Assembly: GCA_031268525.1 (NCBI GenBank)
Contig: JAIRXA010000165.1
Span: 1 to 8,969, forward strand
Length of the DNA stretch: 8,969 bases
Reading direction: 5' to 3'
Origin: Coriobacteriales bacterium
GTDB lineage: Bacteria; Actinomycetota; Coriobacteriia; Coriobacteriales; UBA8131
How positions within the stretch are numbered: position 1 is the stretch's first letter; every line of letters starts with the position of its first letter. The notes beneath the pieces were generated by a model. The model was not told where the DNA came from. It saw only the letters and a program-made list of their open reading frames with translations, and did not search any database. A program made the translations under genes and the position numbers. Shown in pieces: positions 5,693-8,969 of this stretch.

Positions 5693-6136
5693 ATGGGCTA
5701 TTCAGACAAAGTCATGGAACACTTCACGAACCCCCGCAACATGGGTGAAATCGATAATCCGAGTGGCGTTGGCACCGTTGGCAATGCCCAGTGTGGCGAT
5801 ATCATGCGCGTTTATCTCGATATTGATGATGGGGGAGTGGTACGTGACGTCAAGTTCAAGACTTTCGGCTGTGCCGCTGCCGTCGCTACCAGCAGCATGG
5901 CGACCGAGCTGGTGAAGGGCAAGTCGGTGCAGGATGCGCTCAAGGTAACCAATGCCGCGGTCTGTGAAGCGCTTGACGGTTTGCCACCGGTCAAGGTGCA
6001 CTGCTCGCTGCTTGCGGAGGAGGCGATCCACGCGGCCCTGTGGGATTATGCCGAAAAGAACAACATTGTCATCGAGGGGCTGAGCAAGCCCAAGAGTGAT
6101 ATCCATGAAGACGAGGAAGAGGGCGAGGAGTACTGA
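5693..6136 (+). CDS. iscU: Fe-S cluster scaffold protein, IscU/NifU N-terminal type
   Basis: 147-residue scaffold on which Fe-S clusters are assembled with sulfur from the adjacent desulfurase. It opens with the family start YSDKVMEHFTNPRNMGEI (3-20). The three cluster-binding cysteines are C34 in NAQCGD (31-36, with the stabilising Asp36), C60 in FKTFGCAAA (55-63) and C104 in VKVHCSLLAEEAI (100-112), with His103 beside it as in IscU. The C-terminus adds an acidic tail (HEDEEEGEEY) absent from Escherichia coli IscU. The ATG at 5693 is preceded by AAGGAG with a 6-nt spacer. Its TGA abuts the GTG of the regulator gene, so the two are probably translationally coupled; the tail codons also supply that gene's ribosome site. 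No HscA/HscB chaperone, ferredoxin or Suf gene is in the window. Confidence 0.95.
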   Translation: MGYSDKVMEHFTNPRNMGEIDNPSGVGTVGNAQCGDIMRVYLDIDDGGVVRDVKFKTFGCAAAVATSSMATELVKGKSVQDALKVTNAAVCEALDGLPPVKVHCSLLAEEAIHAALWDYAEKNNIVIEGLSKPKSDIHEDEEEGEEY

Positions 6137-6613
6137 GTGAAGACCTCCTCGAAAGCTCGTTATTCTCTGCATCTGGTTATCGACATTGCTCAACACGCGG
6201 GCGCCGGGCCGGTGTCATTGCGCGAGGTAGCCCTGCGGCAGAATCTCAGTCTCAAGTATCTCGAACAGCTCGCCAAAGCGCTTGCTCAAGCTGGTTTTCT
6301 CACGAGTGTCCGCGGTGCTGCGGGCGGCTATTGTCTCTCACGCTCCGCAAGCGATATCACCGCTGGTGATATCATGCGGGCATCTGAGGGCGGTTTCTTG
6401 CCGGTGACCTGCATCGATCCCGATGCTGGAGTCGACTGCTGTCCCCGTCAGGGGCTCTGTGGCACCGCGCGCTTCTGGTCGGGTCTGCGCGATGTCATCG
6501 ACAACTATGTGGACGATGTGACCATCGCCGAACTCGCCGAACTGGCTGGATTTGTCGAATCCACCAAACTGGCTGAATCCGCCAAATCCGCCGACGAGCG
6601 CGTGCTTTCGTAG
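6137..6613 (+). CDS. Rrf2-family transcriptional regulator, IscR-like
   Basis: 158-residue winged-helix DNA-binding protein of the Rrf2 family, several of which sense Fe-S clusters, nitric oxide or cysteine status. The helix-turn-helix and wing are seen as SLREVALRQNLSLKYLEQLAKALAQAGFLTSVRGAAGGYCLS (27-68), followed by ITAGDIMRASEG (74-85). Cysteines C92, C101/C102 and C108 fall where IscR places its cluster ligands, so a redox- or cluster-sensing role is likely; with four candidates the exact ligands are uncertain. The GTG at 6137 directly follows the iscU stop and has GAGGAG 6 nt upstream. The C-terminus is a variable Ala/Glu/Ser tail made partly of a duplicated 27-bp unit. In many operons the regulator comes first; here it is fourth, after the genes it would control. 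Its likely target is the promoter near 3712. Confidence 0.9.
   Translation: MKTSSKARYSLHLVIDIAQHAGAGPVSLREVALRQNLSLKYLEQLAKALAQAGFLTSVRGAAGGYCLSRSASDITAGDIMRASEGGFLPVTCIDPDAGVDCCPRQGLCGTARFWSGLRDVIDNYVDDVTIAELAELAGFVESTKLAESAKSADERVLS
6539..6592 (+). repeat. 27-bp imperfect tandem duplication at the 3' end of the Rrf2 gene
   Basis: 6539-6565 and 6566-6592 align without gaps at 20 of 27 positions; both contain AACTGGCTG and AATCC. They encode ELAGFVEST and KLAESAKSA in frame. This probably explains the extended, poorly conserved C-terminal tail. Confidence 0.55.
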
Positions 6614-6630
6614 CCCTATTCAGAGTACGC

Positions 6631-7422
6631 TTGTCAAATATCCTCTACATAGGCGGGGGTCTGGGCTTCATCTTTTTGATGACGACTCTGGGCTCAGCGA
6701 CCGTCCTGCTCTTTCGGCGACCGCTTGGCGCCTCGGCGCACACGGTCTTTCTGGGGTTCGCCGCGGGCGTCATGATCGCCGCTTCGGTCTGGAGTCTGCT
6801 CATTCCTGCTATCGACTCGGCTCAGGCCGAAGGGCAGATCGGCTGGATTCCAGCGGCAGGTGGCGTTGTTTTGGGTGCGCTGTTCCTCTACGCTCTCGAC
6901 CACCTCATCCCGCATCTCCATCCCGAGACGAACGCTCGCGAGGGTGTCCCTACTCGGTTCAAGCGCCCAACGCTCCTTGTTTTGGCGGTCACGCTTCATA
7001 ACATTCCCGAGGGCATGGCGGTTGGCCTTTCGCTGGCGCTTGCCGTTCAGCATGGCGGCGATCCGGTATTCTTCGCTTCCGCGACGGCGCTTGCTCTCGG
7101 TATCGGCATCCAGAACTTCCCCGAGGGTGCCGCCATCTCGCTTCCGCTGCGGCAGGAGGGCGTAAGTGCGCCCAAGGCGTTTTTGGCTGGTGTGGGCTCC
7201 GGTGTGGTGGAGCCGGTCTTCGGCTTGCTTACAGTGGCGCTGGCTGCCTTTGTCATCCCGATTATGCCATGGCTTTTGGCCTTTGCCGCCGGTGCGATGC
7301 TCTACGTGGTGGTTGAAGAGCTTATCCCTGAGGCGCATCTGAGCGCCGCGCACCATCTGGGAACCGCCAGTGTGCTTTTTGGTTTTCTTGTGATGATGGT
7401 CCTCGACGTCGCTTTAGGATAG
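6631..7422 (+). CDS. ZIP-family metal transporter, GufA-like
   Basis: 263-residue integral membrane protein of the ZIP family, which moves divalent metals such as zinc or iron into the cytoplasm. About eight hydrophobic segments are visible. The metal-binding helices carry HNIPEG (123-128) and QNFPEGAAISLPLR (161-174), the latter with an adjacent SGVVEPVFG block (190-198) typical of the GufA/ZupT side of the family; EELIPEAH (229-236) precedes the last segment. A His-rich DHLIPHLHPE (90-99) may be a cytoplasmic metal-binding loop. The TTG start at 6631 is the first that keeps the initial membrane segment; the next Met would cut it. There is no good ribosome site, so translation may be coupled to the Rrf2 gene 17 bp upstream. 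Its place in the operon suggests iron or zinc supply for cluster assembly; metal specificity cannot be read from sequence. Confidence 0.9.
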   Translation: MSNILYIGGGLGFIFLMTTLGSATVLLFRRPLGASAHTVFLGFAAGVMIAASVWSLLIPAIDSAQAEGQIGWIPAAGGVVLGALFLYALDHLIPHLHPETNAREGVPTRFKRPTLLVLAVTLHNIPEGMAVGLSLALAVQHGGDPVFFASATALALGIGIQNFPEGAAISLPLRQEGVSAPKAFLAGVGSGVVEPVFGLLTVALAAFVIPIMPWLLAFAAGAMLYVVVEELIPEAHLSAAHHLGTASVLFGFLVMMVLDVALG

Positions 7423-7434
7423 TGCGGTGTTTCC

Positions 7435-7944
7435 TCAGTTCTCGGGTCGGTAAGGCGCATCCCTCTTTTCGGTCGTGTCGTAGTTCTGGCACAACTCAAA
7501 TACCTCGGTATACTCGCGCCTGAAGTCTTCCACCTCCTGCTCAAGAGCAGCAAAATCTACGTCTGTAAGTGCGGCAGTGCGCGCTTCCTCTTCGTTTGGG
7601 AAGCCACCAGCCCCCAAAGCCTGCTCATGCGCATTCCAAGCGCGCTCAAGGGGAGCGCGACGCACCGCGATCAGCTCGGCGTGTGCTCGGGCTTTACCCA
7701 GATCACGTGCTTCGGTCTGCGCATCCTGTGCCTCGTGTGCGGCTTCGGCTGCTGCCAGTGCCGCCTTGTAGATCGCCGTGTAATTCGCGGATTCTTGTTC
7801 CAGCACCTCAGCGTGCTCGGCTAAGGCCAAGACCTCCCGCGCCGCTCGCGCGCGTGCCAGTTTGAGCCCACGCTGTTCCATCGCGGGTAGCTGGGCCATC
7901 AGTTCCTCCATGCGGGCAAAAGCCTCATTTTCAGTCATGCTCAT
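7435..7944 (-). CDS. Hypothetical Ala/Glu-rich helical protein
   Basis: 169-residue protein of unrecognised family. It is strongly helical and rich in Ala, Glu and Arg, with a probable long coiled coil over residues 1-115 (blocks such as LARARAAREVLALAEHAEV and YKAALAAAEAAHEAQDAQT), then a GGF break and a second acidic helical part with DFAALEQEVEDFRREYTEVFEL (about 129-150). It has no signal peptide or membrane segment and only one Cys. The length and pattern are vaguely like small YlbF/YmcA-type helical proteins, but no diagnostic motif was found and no function is claimed. The ATG at 7944 has GGTGAG 5 nt upstream; a second ATG two codons later is possible. It is read convergently with the ZIP gene, with only 12 bp between stops and no evident terminator. 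The opposite strand offers only short overlapping frames, so the minus-strand reading is preferred. Confidence 0.7.
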   Translation of the reverse strand: MSMTENEAFARMEELMAQLPAMEQRGLKLARARAAREVLALAEHAEVLEQESANYTAIYKAALAAAEAAHEAQDAQTEARDLGKARAHAELIAVRRAPLERAWNAHEQALGAGGFPNEEEARTAALTDVDFAALEQEVEDFRREYTEVFELCQNYDTTEKRDAPYRPEN

Positions 7945-8013
7945 CCCATCTCACCAACACAAGCCAGTTGGACTGACTCCCTGCCCGTCCTGTCCCTGTC
8001 GACATACATCCCA

Positions 8014-8125
8014 CGTACCCACCGGGCGGACATGCAGGTTCCGCAAGGCGTAGGGGCGGGCTTTGACCGCCCGGTGGGTACGCAAGGCTTCCCTGCCCAC
8101 GCGGGCAGTCAAAGCCCGCCCCTAC
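8014..8125. repeat. Nested palindromic intergenic element
   Basis: A perfect 18-bp inverted repeat, GTAGGGGCGGGCTTTGAC (8050-8067) and its complement (8108-8125), extends inward past one mismatch by 5 bp (8069-8073 with 8102-8106) and again by GTGGG/CCCAC (8074-8078 with 8096-8100). This gives a 76-nt cruciform. A second perfect 16-bp inverted repeat pairs CGTACCCACCGGGCGG (8014-8029) with 8067-8082, which lies inside the first hairpin, so the two folds exclude each other. There is no coding content or transposase. It resembles REP/MITE-like dispersed palindromes; copy number in the genome cannot be seen here. Confidence 0.75.
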
Positions 8126-8177
8126 ACGGATCCATCCCTGCCGACCTGCTCTGACGTCCCTCGTATGAAACCTGCTC

Positions 8178-8224
8178 ATTGTAGCGCGCTGATCAGCTCA
8201 GAAGAAGACCAGATGAGCTACAAT
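8178..8224. repeat. Inverted repeats in the uvrA upstream region
   Basis: ATTGTAGC (8178-8185) and GCTACAAT (8217-8224) are perfect complements flanking a 10-bp palindrome GCTGATCAGC (8188-8197). AGCTCA (8195-8200) can also pair with TGAGCT (8214-8219). The right arm contains TACAAT, a possible -10 hexamer, without a good -35. It could be a regulatory dyad or a small RNA structure; evidence is limited to the symmetry. Confidence 0.4.
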
Positions 8225-8282
8225 AAGAGTTTAGCTGAAAATCACTTTTGGCGACGCGGGTATCCGGAGAACAAGGCCAAAA

Positions 8283-8348
8283 GAGCAGGGCCGTAAGCAC
8301 ACGAAAACAGCATGAGAACAGGACCGCAAGAGCACGAGAAGAGCAAGA
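8283..8348 (+). repeat. 33-bp imperfect tandem duplication just before uvrA
   Basis: 8283-8315 and 8316-8348 align without gaps at 25 of 33 positions; both are purine-rich, built of CAGG(G/A)CCG and GCAC-GA blocks. The second copy runs into the AAGAGGGAG ribosome site of uvrA, so the duplication lies in the likely 5' untranslated leader. The frames through it are broken by stops, so a coding role is unlikely. Confidence 0.55.
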
Positions 8349-8361
8349 GGGAGCAGTAACT

Positions 8362-8969
8362 TTGCAATCAGAAATCATCATCCGTGGCGCGCGCGAACAC
8401 AACCTCAAGGACATCAACGTCACCATTCCCCGTGACCAACTCGTGGTCATCACTGGCCTGTCTGGTTCCGGAAAATCCTCGCTGGCCTTTGACACCATCT
8501 ATGCTGAGGGCCAGCGCCGATACGTCGAGTCGCTGTCCGCCTATGCTCGTCAATTTCTCGGTCAGATGGACAAACCCGATCTCGACTCCATCGATGGCCT
8601 GTCGCCGGCCGTCTCCATCGACCAGAAGACCACCTCAAAGAACCCGCGCTCAACCGTCGGCACCGTTACCGAGATATACGATTATCTGCGTCTGCTGTTT
8701 GCGCGTATCGGTATCCCTCACTGCCCGGAATGTGGACGCGAAATCATTCGCCAGACCACCGATCAGGTGGTGGATAAGATACTGGAATCCGGTGAGGGCC
8801 GTCGCGCCTACATCCTTGCGCCCCTGGCTATCGGTCGCAAAGGTGAGTACAAGAAACTTTTTGCCGATCTGCGCAAGGAGGGGTTCGCGCGTGTTCGTGT
8901 TGATGGCGTGGTGCGGGAGCTTGTCGAGACGATTGAGCTGGACAAGAAATTCAAGCACACCATCGAGGT
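8362..8969 (+). CDS. uvrA: Excinuclease ABC subunit A, N-terminal part (cut by window edge)
   Basis: First 202 codons of UvrA, the damage-recognition ATPase of nucleotide excision repair, which works with UvrB and UvrC on DNA in the cytoplasm; full-length UvrA is about 940 residues. The N-terminus IIIRGAREHNLKDINV (5-20) is typical. The first Walker A motif is GLSGSGKSS (32-40), followed by FDTIYAEGQRRYVESLSAYARQFL (43-66), the SIDQKTTSKNPRSTVGTVTEIYDYLR signature (85-110) and the first zinc-finger pair CPEC (121-124). The TTG at 8362 was chosen because AAGAGGGAG lies about 8 nt upstream, the protein then begins as homologues do, and no ATG or GTG is available in frame nearby. No clear GAAC-N4-GTTC LexA box was found upstream in the window. 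Confidence 0.96.
   Translation, partial: MQSEIIIRGAREHNLKDINVTIPRDQLVVITGLSGSGKSSLAFDTIYAEGQRRYVESLSAYARQFLGQMDKPDLDSIDGLSPAVSIDQKTTSKNPRSTVGTVTEIYDYLRLLFARIGIPHCPECGREIIRQTTDQVVDKILESGEGRRAYILAPLAIGRKGEYKKLFADLRKEGFARVRVDGVVRELVETIELDKKFKHTIE

Noticed and set aside
5521..5748. 75-codon frame starting with an ATGA overlap at the nifS stop
   Set aside because: It is low-complexity, spans a hairpin and overlaps iscU out of frame; no domain was seen.
8213..8296. 27-codon small ORF upstream of uvrA
   Set aside because: It has a weak ribosome site, sits in inverted-repeat sequence and runs into the tandem duplication; nothing supports translation.

Overview
The window reads as a piece of a high-GC, anaerobic Gram-positive chromosome, most likely from the Coriobacteriia (Actinomycetota). 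This rests on strong GGAGG-type ribosome sites, frequent GTG and TTG starts, a minimal IscS/IscU/Rrf2 set rather than a SUF operon, and the style of peptide-maturation locus. The assignment is inference; no rRNA or other taxonomic marker is present.

Left part (1-1996, minus strand): a ribosomally synthesised, post-translationally modified peptide (RiPP) locus. Two small precursor genes share a 35-residue leader ending in Gly-Gly and flank one radical SAM/SPASM maturase. Transcription runs right to left: precursor B (1772-1996), maturase (231-1631, probably starting at 1661), then precursor A (1-142, cut by the left edge). The leaders are about two-thirds identical and the cores are unrelated. 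Core B is a collagen-like run of nine Gly-X-Y triplets. The visible part of core A is almost pure Gly/Ser/Lys. Neither visible core has Cys or an aromatic residue, so ordinary sactipeptide, lanthipeptide or cyclophane chemistry does not fit. This is the strongest candidate for something undescribed.

Middle (2200-3577, plus strand): a stand-alone STAS-domain protein of the anti-sigma-factor-antagonist type, then a DUF3089-type alpha/beta hydrolase.

Centre (3763-7422, plus strand): a tight five-gene operon of a MOSC-domain protein, a NifS/IscS cysteine desulfurase, an IscU-type Fe-S scaffold, an Rrf2/IscR-like regulator and a GufA-type ZIP metal transporter. It joins sulfur mobilisation, cluster assembly, probable cluster sensing, metal uptake and a possible sulfur acceptor for molybdenum enzymes. 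An array of four 11-bp repeats lies just ahead of the candidate promoter.

Right part: a convergent minus-strand gene for an Ala/Glu-rich, probably helical protein of unknown function (7435-7944). It is followed by about 400 bp without a convincing gene, which holds a large nested palindromic element (8014-8125), smaller inverted repeats and a 33-bp imperfect tandem duplication. The window ends in the first 202 codons of uvrA. Short imperfect tandem duplications (11-33 bp) recur at gene ends and in spacers throughout.
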